A stretch of 37,323 nt of DNA from Bacteroidaceae bacterium (GTDB lineage Bacteria; Bacteroidota; Bacteroidia; Bacteroidales; Bacteroidaceae), in contig JAEEHP010000200.1 in the NCBI GenBank assembly GCA_016280855.1, positions 1-37,323 on the forward strand. The letters are read 5' to 3'. Positions 17,719-26,042 of this stretch are shown in pieces (the stretch's first letter is position 1; each line of letters begins with the position of its first letter). Under the pieces are notes generated by a model. The model ran no database searches and had not been told where the DNA came from. It was given only the letters and a program-made list of their open reading frames with translations. Made by a program: the position numbers and the translations under genes.

Positions 17719-18377
17719 TAGCCGAAGAGATTCATCGCATTACGGAGCAGTTGCCCTCCGGCGTGCGCCTGGTGGCGGTGTCGAAGTACCATCCGGCATC
17801 GGCCATCCGCGAGGCTTACGCCGCAGGGCAACGCCTGTTTGGCGAGAGCCACGCCCAGGAACTGCAAGGCAAGCACGTGGAACTGAGCGACCTCGCCGGC
17901 CTGGAGTGGCACTTCATCGGCCATCTGCAGACCAACAAAGTCAAATATATCGCTCCGTATGTCAACCTCATCCACGCTGCCGACTCGCCGCGGCTGCTCG
18001 AGGAAATCAACAAGCAGGCGCTGAAGGCAGGGCGCGTCGTACGCTGTCTGCTGCAGCTCCATGTGGCAGAAGAAGAGACGAAATTCGGCTTCACCACGGA
18101 TGAAGCCCAGGCTTACCTCGACAGCGGAGCGTGGCAACAGCTCGAGGGCGTGGAACTGGCCGGTGTTATGGCCATGGCCACGAACACCGACGACACCACC
18201 CGCATACGCGCTGATTTCCACCGCGCCCGCCAGTTCTTCGAGCAGGCACAAATGCCAACCTTCGAAGAATTGTCGATGGGGATGAGCGACGACTGGCACA
18301 TCGCCATCGACGAAGGCGCCACACTCATCCGCATCGGCACACAGATCTTCGGCCACCGCGATTACGGCCAGCCGTGA
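17715..18377 (+). CDS. yggS: YggS-family pyridoxal-phosphate-binding protein
   Basis: A 220-aa single-domain PLP-binding protein (PLPBP/YggS family, alanine-racemase-like barrel). The PLP lysine is K24 in 'LVAVSKYHPAS'. Other family motifs are 'FGESHAQEL' (usually FGEN), 'WHFIGHLQTNK', 'HAADSPRLLEE', 'LSMGMSDDWHIAI' and 'GTLIRIGTQIFG'-like 'ATLIRIGTQIFG'. The family is not known to catalyse a reaction; it buffers PLP and affects amino-acid balance. It is coupled to DUF4494 upstream, and its stop lies 1 nt from the stop of the convergent phosphate transporter gene. Confidence 0.95.
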   Translation: MIAEEIHRITEQLPSGVRLVAVSKYHPASAIREAYAAGQRLFGESHAQELQGKHVELSDLAGLEWHFIGHLQTNKVKYIAPYVNLIHAADSPRLLEEINKQALKAGRVVRCLLQLHVAEEETKFGFTTDEAQAYLDSGAWQQLEGVELAGVMAMATNTDDTTRIRADFHRARQFFEQAQMPTFEELSMGMSDDWHIAIDEGATLIRIGTQIFGHRDYGQP

Positions 18378-18378
18378 C

Positions 18379-20130
18379 TTAAGCCTCCCTCAGACGGGTA
18401 GCCATGCGGGCTTCAACCACATTGACCACGTAGTCAGCCAGCTTCTCGCATTCGTTGACGAGATCCATGTAGATGGTTCCCACGGCATAGGTGTACTCGT
18501 GGTTGTTCACGTCGATGATGTTCTGCTGCTTGAGCTGCGAACGATAGTTGTTGATTTCGTTCTCGGTGTTGAGGGTTCGGTTGATGTCGAACGCTTCCTT
18601 GCGACCGGACATGAGCTGATTCATGAGGGTCAGCGAGTTGTCGGTGAGTTCCATCATCTGGTGGAGACGCTGGTACTGCAAATCGTTGAAATGATCCTCC
18701 TTGCCCTGATACTTGCGCGAGATGGTGCGTGCCATGTTGTAGCACGAGTCGCCTATTGATTCGAGTTCCGAGATTTCGCGGAGCATGGCACGAATCTTGG
18801 CCTTCGTCTCGTCGGACAGATGGGCGTCGCTCACCTGGTCGAGATAGTTGGCGATTTCGAGTTCCATGTTGTCGGAGATGCTCTCGTACTTCTCGATACG
18901 GGTGAAGAGCTTCGTGAATTCCTCCGTCTGATTGTTCTTCTTCTTGCCCGTAGATGACGACGAGAGAATGAGCAACTCGCGCACCATAGCGAACATGCGC
19001 TGCATGCGGTCGGAGAAGGACTGAATCTCCTTCTGCGCTTCGAGCACGCTGAGCTCGGGCGTCTTCATGAATCCCGCGGTGATGAAATGCAGACGGAAAT
19101 CCTCCTCCTCGTCAACCTTCTTGGGCTTGATGACCCAGCAGACGAAACGCTCGATCTGAGGAATGAACCAGATAAGGATGAGCGTGTTGGCTACGTTAAA
19201 ACAAGTGTGGAAGGCGGCGAGCACGAAACTCAGCTTGGCGGCGTTCTCCATGAAGGCTTCAACGCTGACGGAATCCTTCGTCATCTCCACGTCGTAGCCC
19301 ACAAGACCGCAGACAAAATCGATGAAGGGACGGAAGACAAAGAGCACCCAGAAAACGCCGAAGAGATTAAAGAACATGTGCGAGAGTGCCGCACGGCGTG
19401 CCTGGGTGTTGGCCGAGAGCGCAGCCAGGTTCGAAGTGATAGTGGTGCCTATGTTCTCGCCCATGACCAGCGCAATGCCCTGATAGATCGGCAGCGCGCC
19501 GCTGGAACAGAGGATCATAGTGATGGCCATGACGGCAGCAGACGACTGCACGCAGAAAGTGAGCACGCCACCTAAGAGGAGGAAGATGATGGTCGTGGAA
19601 AACGCTGTCGGGTCGAACGACGCGAAGAAATCGAGCACGGCCTGGTTCTCGCCCAAGTGCATCTCCATGCCCGTGGCACGCAGCGTGCCCAGACCCAGGA
19701 GGAGGAACGAGATGCCGAAAAGGAAATCGCCGATGTAGCGGTATTTCTTCAGATAGATGAGGATAATGCCCAGGAAGAAGGCGGGATAGACGGCATTGGT
19801 AACGTCGAAGGACATACCGGCTGACATGATCCATGCGGTCAGCGTCGTACCGATGTTGGCACCCATGATGACGGAGATGGCTTGCGCCAACGTGAGAAGG
19901 CCGGCATTGACGAACGACACGGTCATCACGGTCGTTGCCGTGGACGACTGCACGGAAGCGGTGACGGTCATACCCGTGAGCACACCCGTGAAGCGGTTGG
20001 TGGTCATGGCACCAAGGACATGACGCAACTGGGGACCCGCCATTTTCTGAAGCGCCTCACTCATGGTCTTCATACCGAACATGAGCAACGCCAGCGAGCC
20101 GAGAAGCTTGAAAACAACTAAAAAGGACAT
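18379..20130 (-). CDS. Na/Pi cotransporter with PhoU-like domain
   Basis: A 583-aa inner-membrane protein of the NptA / PNaS family. It has two inverted membrane repeats, each with a QSS motif: 'SVQSSTATT' (near residue 61) and 'CVQSSAAVM' (near 197). The family moves phosphate together with sodium. The C-terminal cytoplasmic part (about 360-570) is helical and PhoU-like, as in many bacterial members. Convergent with yggS. Its promoter reads TATATTTG at 20213-20220, giving a leader of roughly 75 nt. Confidence 0.93.
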   Translation of the reverse strand: MSFLVVFKLLGSLALLMFGMKTMSEALQKMAGPQLRHVLGAMTTNRFTGVLTGMTVTASVQSSTATTVMTVSFVNAGLLTLAQAISVIMGANIGTTLTAWIMSAGMSFDVTNAVYPAFFLGIILIYLKKYRYIGDFLFGISFLLLGLGTLRATGMEMHLGENQAVLDFFASFDPTAFSTTIIFLLLGGVLTFCVQSSAAVMAITMILCSSGALPIYQGIALVMGENIGTTITSNLAALSANTQARRAALSHMFFNLFGVFWVLFVFRPFIDFVCGLVGYDVEMTKDSVSVEAFMENAAKLSFVLAAFHTCFNVANTLILIWFIPQIERFVCWVIKPKKVDEEEDFRLHFITAGFMKTPELSVLEAQKEIQSFSDRMQRMFAMVRELLILSSSSTGKKKNNQTEEFTKLFTRIEKYESISDNMELEIANYLDQVSDAHLSDETKAKIRAMLREISELESIGDSCYNMARTISRKYQGKEDHFNDLQYQRLHQMMELTDNSLTLMNQLMSGRKEAFDINRTLNTENEINNYRSQLKQQNIIDVNNHEYTYAVGTIYMDLVNECEKLADYVVNVVEARMATRLREA

Positions 20131-20212
20131 TATCGTTAAAGATTAAAATAATCGGTCGGCGACACGACGAATGGTGATGATAGTAAAGTGACGTTATGCG
20201 TTAAATTCTGTG

Positions 20213-20220
20213 CAAATATA
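20213..20220 (-). promoter_or_regulatory. -7 box for the Na/Pi cotransporter
   Basis: TATATTTG on the minus strand. A -33 TTG is not well placed, so the call rests on the -7 box and the divergent layout. Confidence 0.55.
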
Positions 20221-20336
20221 CGAAGAAACGGCCTAAATACATCAATTATCGCACAAAAAATGTACTTCTTTTCGCTTGAAAAGCCCATTTTTGCAAATAT
20301 TTGCCCTTTCATGATGGCTGTTTCAATTATTCGTTG

Positions 20337-20344
20337 TATCTTTG
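20337..20344 (+). promoter_or_regulatory. -7 box for ssb-gldE
   Basis: TATCTTTG, 23 nt upstream of the ssb start codon. It rules out the longer ORF that begins at 20188, since that start would lie upstream of transcription. Confidence 0.7.
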
Positions 20345-20367
20345 CAGAACAATATCCAGTGTACATA

Positions 20368-20742
20368 ATGGCATCCGTTAATAAAGTTATCCTTTTAGGT
20401 CACGTGGGCAAGGAGCCCGACGTCAGATACGTGGATCAAGGCGTCTGCGTGGCACAAGTGCGCCTGGCAACCAGCGAACGCGCCTACCGCCTTCAGGACG
20501 GCACCGAAGTGCCTGAACGCACCGAATGGCACAACATCATCTTCTGGCGCCGTACGGCCGAGATCGTGGAGAAATACGTCCACACAGGAGACCTCATCTA
20601 CGTCGAGGGCAAGATACAGACACGTTCCTACGACGACAAGAAAGGTATCACACGCTACATCACCGAGATTTGGGCCGATTCGCTCAAGCTCTTCAACAGC
20701 AAGATGGAAGCCGACGCCACCGACAAGTCTGGAGAGAAATAA
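20368..20742 (+). CDS. ssb: Single-stranded DNA-binding protein lacking an acidic tip
   Basis: A 124-aa OB-fold SSB: 'MASVNKVILLGHVGKEPDVRY', 'TEWHNIIFWRRTAEIVEKYV', 'GDLIYVEGKIQTRSYDDKKG'. It binds single-stranded DNA in replication and repair. The usual C-terminal tail ending in an acidic DDxxF tip, which recruits partner proteins, is missing; the protein ends 'DATDKSGEK' soon after the OB fold. The start at 20368 is set by the conserved N-terminus and the promoter at 20337. It is followed after 9 nt by gldE, in a gene order also known from other Bacteroidetes (mutY, ssb, gldE). Confidence 0.93.
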   Translation: MASVNKVILLGHVGKEPDVRYVDQGVCVAQVRLATSERAYRLQDGTEVPERTEWHNIIFWRRTAEIVEKYVHTGDLIYVEGKIQTRSYDDKKGITRYITEIWADSLKLFNSKMEADATDKSGEK

Positions 20743-20751
20743 CACGCATAA

Positions 20752-22083
20752 ATGGACTATTTTCTATCAAGCATAATCCTCATCTTTGACGGCATCACCA
20801 CGCAACCTCCCACCACGGGGGCATGGATTGCGTTGTGCCTGTCCGTCGTACTGCTCGCCTGCTCTGCCTTCGTCAGCGGCAGCGAAATAGCCTTCTTCTC
20901 GCTTTCGCCCGCCGACCACGCCGAGCTCGAGGAAGAGCGCACGACCAACGACCAACGCATACTCAGACTCCTAGACGACAGCGAGCGCCTGTTGGCCACC
21001 ATCCTCTGCAGCAACAATTTCGTCAACGTGGCCATCATCATGCTGTTGACCTATTTCTTCCACGGAACCATCGACTTCGGAGGGAACACATGGCTCGAAT
21101 TCCTGTTCATGACGGTGCTGCTGACCTTCCTGCTGCTCCTCTTCGGCGAGGTCATGCCCAAGATCGCCTCGGCGCAGAAACCGCTTGCCATGGCACGCCT
21201 CTGTGCACCCGTCTATGGCCTGCTCGTCAAGCTGTGGTGGCCCGTGAGCTGGCTGCTGATCAAGTCCGGACGCCTCACCTCGCACATCCACGCCGCCCAG
21301 CAGCTCTCCGTGGACGACCTTGAGCAGGCTCTGGAACTCACCGACAAGAAGGAGATTGCCGACGAGCAGCAGATGCTCAAAGGTATCATACGCTTCGGCG
21401 GCGAAATGGCACGCGAAGTCATGACGCCGCGCGTGGACATCGTGGACCTCGACATCAAGACGCCCTTCCCCGAAGTCATCAAATGCGTCGTCGAGAACAA
21501 CTACTCGCGCATCCCCGTTTACGCCGACACCGAGGACAACATACGCGGAATCCTCTACATCAAGGACCTGCTGCCCCACCTCGGCAAGACCGCCAATTTC
21601 CGCTGGCAGACCCTCGTGCGGCCCGCCACCTTCGTGCCCGAGACCAAGATGATTGACGACCTCCTGCGCGATTTCCAGGCACAGAAAGTGCACATCGCCA
21701 TCGTCGTCGATGAGTTCGGAGGCACCAGCGGGCTCGTTACCATGGAAGATATCATCGAGGAAATCGTAGGCGAAATCAACGACGAATATGATGAAGAGGA
21801 ACGCGCGTTCACGCGACTGAACCAAAACACCTACGTCTTCGAGGCCAAGACGCTCCTCAGCGACTTCCGCAAGATCATGCAGTTGCCCGAGGAAGCCCTC
21901 GACGAAGTGGCAGGCGACGCCGACACGCTTGCCGGACTGCTCCTCGAAATCAAAGGCGAGTTCCCGCAGCTACACGAGCGCATCACCTACGACCGCTACA
22001 CCTTCGAAGTCATGGAGATGGACGAGCGACGCATCGTCAAAATCAAAGTCATCGTAGGCAAGGAACCCGCTACAACAGATTAA
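20752..22083 (+). CDS. gldE: GldE-like CNNM/CBS membrane protein
   Basis: A 443-aa membrane protein of the hemolysin C/CorC family. It has an N-terminal DUF21/CNNM membrane domain (about 20-180, '[18 protein letters not shown]'), a CBS pair (about 210-330, '[12 protein letters not shown]', '[18 protein letters not shown]', '[17 protein letters not shown]') and a C-terminal CorC_HlyC domain (about 350-435). In gliding Bacteroidetes GldE is linked to GldD and the T9SS; the position next to ssb supports that name. Relatives transport Mg/Co or act as hemolysin-like proteins, so the exact role is inferred. A terminator follows. Confidence 0.85.
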   Translation: MDYFLSSIILIFDGITTQPPTTGAWIALCLSVVLLACSAFVSGSEIAFFSLSPADHAELEEERTTNDQRILRLLDDSERLLATILCSNNFVNVAIIMLLTYFFHGTIDFGGNTWLEFLFMTVLLTFLLLLFGEVMPKIASAQKPLAMARLCAPVYGLLVKLWWPVSWLLIKSGRLTSHIHAAQQLSVDDLEQALELTDKKEIADEQQMLKGIIRFGGEMAREVMTPRVDIVDLDIKTPFPEVIKCVVENNYSRIPVYADTEDNIRGILYIKDLLPHLGKTANFRWQTLVRPATFVPETKMIDDLLRDFQAQKVHIAIVVDEFGGTSGLVTMEDIIEEIVGEINDEYDEEERAFTRLNQNTYVFEAKTLLSDFRKIMQLPEEALDEVAGDADTLAGLLLEIKGEFPQLHERITYDRYTFEVMEMDERRIVKIKVIVGKEPATTD

Positions 22084-22103
22084 CGCCACAACATTCCAAA
22101 TAA

Positions 22104-22135
22104 AAAGAGCACCCGCAAATTAGGGTGCTCTTTGT
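22104..22135 (+). terminator. Terminator after gldE
   Basis: An 11-bp perfect stem (AAAGAGCACCC with GGGTGCTCTTT) with an 8-nt loop, then TTTGTTT. It can act in both directions. Confidence 0.9.
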
Positions 22136-22156
22136 TTGTAAAGATGTCAGAGGAAC

Positions 22157-22336
22157 TCACCCCTGGCTCCAGTCGTCATCCCATACGTCATAAACCTCGC
22201 CCTGGTCTTTACCACGGCTGACTTGCCTACAGCTGCCGCCGCCATAAGCATTGCCCTCATAGAAGATATGATCTAATGATGAGCGGGAAGTGAGCCATTC
22301 ATAAGGGTAAAAGCGATTAAGCGCAAACCTCGTCTC
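22157..22336 (-). pseudogene. Possible gene remnant without start codon
   Basis: On the minus strand 59 codons are open up to a TGA at 22157, but no ATG, GTG or TTG start with a sensible context is seen; the frame opens after a TGA at 22337-22339. The translation looks protein-like (for example 'LNRFYPYEWLTSRSSLDHIF', then 'YEGNAYGGGSCRQV' and an acidic end 'YDVWDDDWSQG'). A second frame just upstream (22340-22467) reads 'GFAAIFNDEVFYERRGLRL', and joining the two by one frameshift gives a longer continuous reading. This would fit a decayed gene. I do not recognise the family, and chance remains possible. Confidence 0.25.
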
Positions 22337-22403
22337 TCATAGAAGACTTCGTCATTGAATATGGCAGCAAAGCCGCACCCTCTTAACCGCATAAACGATT
22401 CTT

Positions 22404-22476
22404 CGACGTGAAATCTGTGTTTCCCGCCGTGAAACACAGATTTCATGGACGGGAAACACGCATTCACCGCCGTGAA
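22404..22476. repeat. Palindromic repeat cluster downstream of mutY
   Basis: A perfect 14-bp inverted repeat (22410-22423 with 22431-22444, 7-nt loop) sits in a run of related copies of the form (C)CCGCCGTGAAAC / TTTCATGGACGGG. Alternative pairings between the copies are possible. It looks like a REP-type interspersed palindrome and may also serve as the mutY 3' end. Confidence 0.7.
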
Positions 22477-22500
22477 ACGTAGAAAGTAGGCAGGATGACT

Positions 22501-23574
22501 TTACGGCACCATCTCCAAGAGGCGTTCAATGAGACGGGGCTTGGCGTAGTCGTCGAGCGCAGACTCAGGAATCCAGATGTAGTCGGGGGGCAAGGGAGGA
22601 CGCGAAGGGGTGTCGAGGAAATAGAAGTCGGCGAGGAGGATACGATGGGTGAGGACATGCTTAACATCCTTCGCCAACAGAATAGCATTATCCAACACTC
22701 CCATTCCCTCATCCCCCACTGGGTAATCACAGGGGCTTTCCATCTCCACCGGAGAAATCCTCCCCCCCACGGGGGGAGTTAGAGAGGGGCTTTCAATCTC
22801 CACCGGCTCCCACAATCCCTGCCATATATCGCCTGCTCCGCGACGGTGGATGGCCGTATCGCCTTTACACCTTATATATATATACGCGAGGCGTCGCTCA
22901 CGGATTGTGGTTTTTCGGAGCTTGACGGGGAGCTCCTCTACCCTGCCCTCGCGTCGTGCCACGCAGGTTTCCACGAAGGGACAATCCGCACAACGTGGAC
23001 TGCGAGGCGTGCACAGGGTGGCTCCGAAGTCCATCATGGCTTGGTTGAAAGTGCCCGCCTCGCGCGGAGGAAGCAGCTCGGCGGCAAGGGCCGTGAACTC
23101 GCGACGTCCTTCGGTGGTGTTGATGGCTGTGGCGATGCCGAAATGGCGGGCCAGCACACGAAATACGTTGCCATCGACAGCGGCGGCAGGCTCGTTGAAA
23201 GCCATGGAGGCGACGGCAGCGGCCGTGTAGTCGCCAACGCCCTTGAGCTGCCGCAGACCCTCTACGCTGCGGGGAAAACCGCCCATAGCGACGACCTGAC
23301 GGGCAGCAGCATGGAGGTTTCGGGCACGGCTGTAGTAGCCCAAGCCCTGCCACAGCCGCAGGACTTCATCCTCCGTAGCAGCAGCCAGGGCCTCCACGGT
23401 GGGGAAACGCTGCATGAAACGGAGCCAGTAGTCGCGCCCCTGCTCGACACGCGTCTGTTGCAAGATAATTTCACTCAGCCAAATAGCATAGGCATCGTCT
23501 CGTTCACGCCACGGGAGCGAACGTCCATTGGCTGCAAACCAACGCAGTAAAGTGACCGAAAATAAGCTATTCAT
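22501..23574 (-). CDS. mutY: A/G-specific adenine glycosylase MutY
   Basis: A 357-aa DNA repair enzyme that removes adenine mispaired with 8-oxoguanine. Visible: 'SEIILQQTRV' with the catalytic Glu (near 35), helix-hairpin-helix 'LKGVGDYTAAAVAS' (110-123), catalytic Asp in 'AVDGNVFRVL' (134), and four cluster cysteines C188-x6-C195-x2-C198-x5-C204 for a 4Fe-4S cluster. The C-terminal part is the NUDIX-like 8-oxoG reading domain ('GLWEPVEI...', 'LTHRILLADFYFL'). An 18-residue block with Pro, Gly, Ser and acidic residues occurs twice in the domain (about 257-290) and looks like an inserted repeat. The start at 23574 is chosen because the promoter -7 box lies only 5 nt upstream; the longer form would start upstream of the promoter. 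Confidence 0.95.
   Translation of the reverse strand: MNSLFSVTLLRWFAANGRSLPWRERDDAYAIWLSEIILQQTRVEQGRDYWLRFMQRFPTVEALAAATEDEVLRLWQGLGYYSRARNLHAAARQVVAMGGFPRSVEGLRQLKGVGDYTAAAVASMAFNEPAAAVDGNVFRVLARHFGIATAINTTEGRREFTALAAELLPPREAGTFNQAMMDFGATLCTPRSPRCADCPFVETCVARREGRVEELPVKLRKTTIRERRLAYIYIRCKGDTAIHRRGAGDIWQGLWEPVEIESPSLTPPVGGRISPVEMESPCDYPVGDEGMGVLDNAILLAKDVKHVLTHRILLADFYFLDTPSRPPLPPDYIWIPESALDDYAKPRLIERLLEMVP
22712..22806 (-). repeat. Duplicated palindromic insert in mutY
   Basis: Two copies of GGGGCTTTCnATCTCCACCGG (22732-22752 and 22786-22806, 20 of 21 identical), 54 nt apart, alternate with the palindrome TCCCCCCCACGGGGGGA and a diverged copy of it (about 22712-22730). The unit is a multiple of three, so it adds 18 residues per copy without breaking MutY. 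Confidence 0.85.
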
Positions 23575-23578
23575 GGTG

Positions 23579-23586
23579 CAAAGATA
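23579..23586 (-). promoter_or_regulatory. -7 box for mutY, nearly leaderless
   Basis: TATCTTTG on the minus strand ends 5 nt from the ATG, so transcription would begin at or within a few bases of the start codon. Confidence 0.75.
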
Positions 23587-23681
23587 GGCAAAAAAGGGCT
23601 TATTAGCGTAAAAAAGAGGCCGTAAAGTCATTTTTTTGCAAAAAAAAAGGCGAAAGATTTTCGTAACTGACTGAAAGTTGC

Positions 23682-23689
23682 TACCTTTG
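23682..23689 (+). promoter_or_regulatory. -7 box for HU
   Basis: TACCTTTG, 67 nt upstream of the HU start codon. It is divergent from the mutY promoter. Confidence 0.7.
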
Positions 23690-23756
23690 CAAGCCCAAAG
23701 AGAAAATTTGAGTTATAAAAACCCATAATTACAAACTTATAATCATTCACACAAAA

Positions 23757-24032
23757 ATGACAAAAGCAGAAATCGTCGGCTACATCTCCAAGGAGACTGG
23801 CATCGACAAAACAACAGCACTCACAGTAGTTGAATCGTTCATGGAACAGGTGAAGGGCGCTCTTGCCAACGAAGAGAACGTTTATCTCCGCGGCTTTGGC
23901 AGCTTCATCCTCAAGAAGCGCGCTCAGAAGACCGCTCGCAACATCACGCAGAACACGACGATGATTATCCCCGAGCATAACATTCCTCACTTCAAGCCCG
24001 CCAAGGTGTTCTTCGACGCTGTGAAGAAATAA
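23757..24032 (+). CDS. HU-family DNA-binding protein
   Basis: A 91-aa nucleoid protein of the HU/IHF family, of usual length. The N-terminal helices 'TKAEIVGYISKETGIDKTTA' and the 'VYLRGFGSFILKKRAQKTAR' beta region are typical. The DNA-binding arm is recognisable, with 'PEHNIPHFKPAKVFFDAVKK' at the end. It bends DNA and compacts the chromosome. The 60-nt gap to the small basic protein suggests cotranscription. Confidence 0.97.
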   Translation: MTKAEIVGYISKETGIDKTTALTVVESFMEQVKGALANEENVYLRGFGSFILKKRAQKTARNITQNTTMIIPEHNIPHFKPAKVFFDAVKK

Positions 24033-24091
24033 TCTAAGCACACCATTCATTTATATATATCATTCGTTAAACTCATAAAAACCTATCAGCT

Positions 24092-24181
24092 ATGCCGAGC
24101 GGAAAAAAGAAAAAGAGACACAAGATGTCTACTCACAAGCGTAAGAAGAGACTGAGAAAGAACAGACATAAGAGCAAGTAA
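24092..24181 (+). CDS. 29-aa AURKAIP1/COX24-type small basic protein
   Basis: The frame from 24092 to the stop at 24179-24181 encodes 29 residues, starting 'MPSGKKKKRHKM' and ending 'RLRKNRHKSK'. More than half are Lys, Arg or His. It matches the short basic proteins of Bacteroidetes named after the AURKAIP1/COX24 C-terminal domain, whose mitochondrial counterpart (mS38) is a ribosomal protein. A ribosome-associated role is therefore likely, but not shown here. It lies between HU and the RNase G/E gene and ends upstream of a strong terminator. It is too short for most gene finders. Confidence 0.85.
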   Translation: MPSGKKKKRHKMSTHKRKKRLRKNRHKSK

Positions 24182-24235
24182 AAAAGATGCTCTGTTATGA
24201 CTCGACGTCTCCTTCGGACTTTGTGAGTCACAACG

Positions 24236-24280
24236 AGGAACAAATCTCACCCCCGCTCTGGGGTCGGTTTGTTCCTTGTT
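24236..24280 (+). terminator. Terminator after the HU / small basic protein unit
   Basis: A long stem (AGGAACAAA with TTTGTTCCT) holds an inner stem (ACCCC with GGGGT) and is followed by TGTTT. It separates the HU unit from the RNase gene. Confidence 0.8.
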
Positions 24281-24292
24281 TATAAGTATTCA

Positions 24293-24327
24293 GTTTAAGT
24301 TTAAGGTTCAAGGCTTAAAGTCTAAGG
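24293..24327 (-). repeat. Heptamer array (minus strand TAAACCT family), five units
   Basis: On the plus strand GTTTAAG, TTTAAGG, TTCAAGG, CTTAAAG and TCTAAGG. The reverse complement, once rotated, is TAAACCT, the same form as the array at 17229. Confidence 0.75.
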
Positions 24328-24370
24328 TAATTTGCCATCAGCTAATCTGTTTTTAGCAGCAACCATCCAA

Positions 24371-24405
24371 CACCTGACATTAAACGCTGAACGTTAAACG
24401 TCATT
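24371..24405 (+). repeat. Heptamer array (TAAACGT family), about five units
   Basis: CACCTGA, CATTAAA, CGCTGAA, CGTTAAA and CGTCATT; the core units read TAAACGT when rotated. It ends 22 nt before the RNase G/E start codon. Bases 24330-24370 show nothing else. Confidence 0.7.
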
Positions 24406-24427
24406 TTTATCAATCGAAAGAAATCTC

Positions 24428-26002
24428 ATGACCTGTGAAGTAATCGTAGATGTCCAACCGAAGAAGATCGCCATAGCCCTGACCGAGGATAAGCGCCTTG
24501 TCGAGTATCAGGAGGAGGAGCAGCAGGCGAGTTTCAACGTCGGCAACATCTATTACGCACGCGTTCGTAAGCTCATGCCGGGCCTGAACGCTTGCTTCGT
24601 CAACGTGGGCCATGAGCGCGACGCCTTTCTCCACTACCTCGACCTGGGACCACAGTTCAACTCGTTTGCCAAGTACCTCAAGCAGGTGCAAAGCGACAAG
24701 AAGAACCTGTTCCCCATCTCGCGAGCCACAATCCAACCCGAGCTGCCCAAGGAAGGCAGCGTGCAGAACTCGCTGCAGCTGGGGCAGGAAGTGCTCGTGC
24801 AGATTGTCAAGGAACCCATCTCCACCAAGGGTCCCAGGCTGACGTGTGAGATAACCTTCCCCGGACGATTCCTCGTCCTCGTACCCTTTTCGGACAAAGT
24901 CAGCGTCAGCTCCAAGATTAAGTCGGGAGCCGAACGTGCACGCCTCAAACAGCTCATCCAGAGCATTAAGCCCAAGAACTTCGGCGTCATCGTGCGCACC
25001 GTGGCCGAGGGTAAGCGTGTGGCTGAACTCGACCAAGAACTGATGATTCTCCTCAAGCGATGGGAAGACGCCATCGCCCGTGCTCAACGTGCCAAGGACT
25101 TGCCGTGCCTCTGCTACGAGGAGACAAGCCGCACCGTGGCACTCCTGCGCGACCTCTTCAACCCCACCTACGAAAACATCTACATCAACGATGCACAAAT
25201 CTTCGACGAGGTACACGACTACGTCAAGATGATAGCACCGGAGATGACCGAGATTGTCAAATTGTACAAGGGCAAGCTGCCCATCTTCGACAATTTCGAC
25301 GTGACACGGCAGATCAAGACCTCCTTCGGTAAGACCGTCAGCTACAAACACGGCGCTTACCTCATCATCGAACACACCGAGGCCTTGCACGTGGTCGATG
25401 TCAACAGCGGCAATCGCACCAAGAACCCCGATGGGCAAGAAGCCAACGCGCTCGAAGTGAACCTCGGAGCCGCCGACGAGCTGGCACGCCAACTGCGCTT
25501 GCGCGATATGGGCGGCATCATCGTCGTCGATTTCATCGACATGGCCGTAGCCGAAGATCGCCAGAAACTCTACGAACGTATGGTAGAGAACATGAAGCGC
25601 GACCGTGCACGCCACAACATCCTGCCTCTCTCGAAGTTCGGACTCATGCAAATCACCCGCCAGCGTGTTCGACCCGTCATGGAAGTGCGCGTTGACGAGA
25701 CCTGCCCCACGTGTATGGGTAAAGGCACCATCAAGTCGAGCTTCCTCTTCACCGACGTGCTCGAAGAGAAGATAGACAAGCTCGTCACAACACTTGGCAT
25801 CCGTTCATTTGTCCTACACGTACACCCCTACGTCGCCGCCTACATCAACCAGGGCCTCATCTCGCTGAAGCGCCGCTGGCAGATGAAGTACGGCTTCGGC
25901 GTCCGCATCATGCCCAACCAACGCCTCGCCTTCCTGCAATACGAATTCTACGCCCCCGACGGGCAGGAAATCGACATGCGCGACGAGGAAGAAATGAAAT
26001 AA
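24428..26002 (+). CDS. rng: Ribonuclease G/E family endoribonuclease
   Basis: A 524-aa RNase G/E catalytic core without the long unstructured tail of RNase E. An S1 RNA-binding domain (about 35-125, 'GNIYYARVRKLMPGLNACFV') leads to the 5'-sensor and catalytic region. The metal-binding aspartates lie in 'VVDVNSGN' (near 324) and 'VVDFIDM' (near 368), and the zinc-link in 'CPTCMGKG' (near 425), which drives dimer formation. The enzyme processes rRNA precursors and starts mRNA decay. RNase G fits the length. Its position next to HU and mutY is common in Bacteroidetes. Confidence 0.95.
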   Translation: MTCEVIVDVQPKKIAIALTEDKRLVEYQEEEQQASFNVGNIYYARVRKLMPGLNACFVNVGHERDAFLHYLDLGPQFNSFAKYLKQVQSDKKNLFPISRATIQPELPKEGSVQNSLQLGQEVLVQIVKEPISTKGPRLTCEITFPGRFLVLVPFSDKVSVSSKIKSGAERARLKQLIQSIKPKNFGVIVRTVAEGKRVAELDQELMILLKRWEDAIARAQRAKDLPCLCYEETSRTVALLRDLFNPTYENIYINDAQIFDEVHDYVKMIAPEMTEIVKLYKGKLPIFDNFDVTRQIKTSFGKTVSYKHGAYLIIEHTEALHVVDVNSGNRTKNPDGQEANALEVNLGAADELARQLRLRDMGGIIVVDFIDMAVAEDRQKLYERMVENMKRDRARHNILPLSKFGLMQITRQRVRPVMEVRVDETCPTCMGKGTIKSSFLFTDVLEEKIDKLVTTLGIRSFVLHVHPYVAAYINQGLISLKRRWQMKYGFGVRIMPNQRLAFLQYEFYAPDGQEIDMRDEEEMK

Positions 26003-26042
26003 CCCATTATTCATCCCTCTAACCACAACACGCTCTACGACA

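Noticed and set aside
20188..20367. 60-residue N-terminal extension of SSB
   Set aside because: The promoter at 20337-20344 lies inside it and the SSB fold starts at 20368.
24410..25651. 413-codon minus-strand frame opposite the RNase G/E gene
   Set aside because: Antisense shadow of a conserved gene; no promoter or domain.
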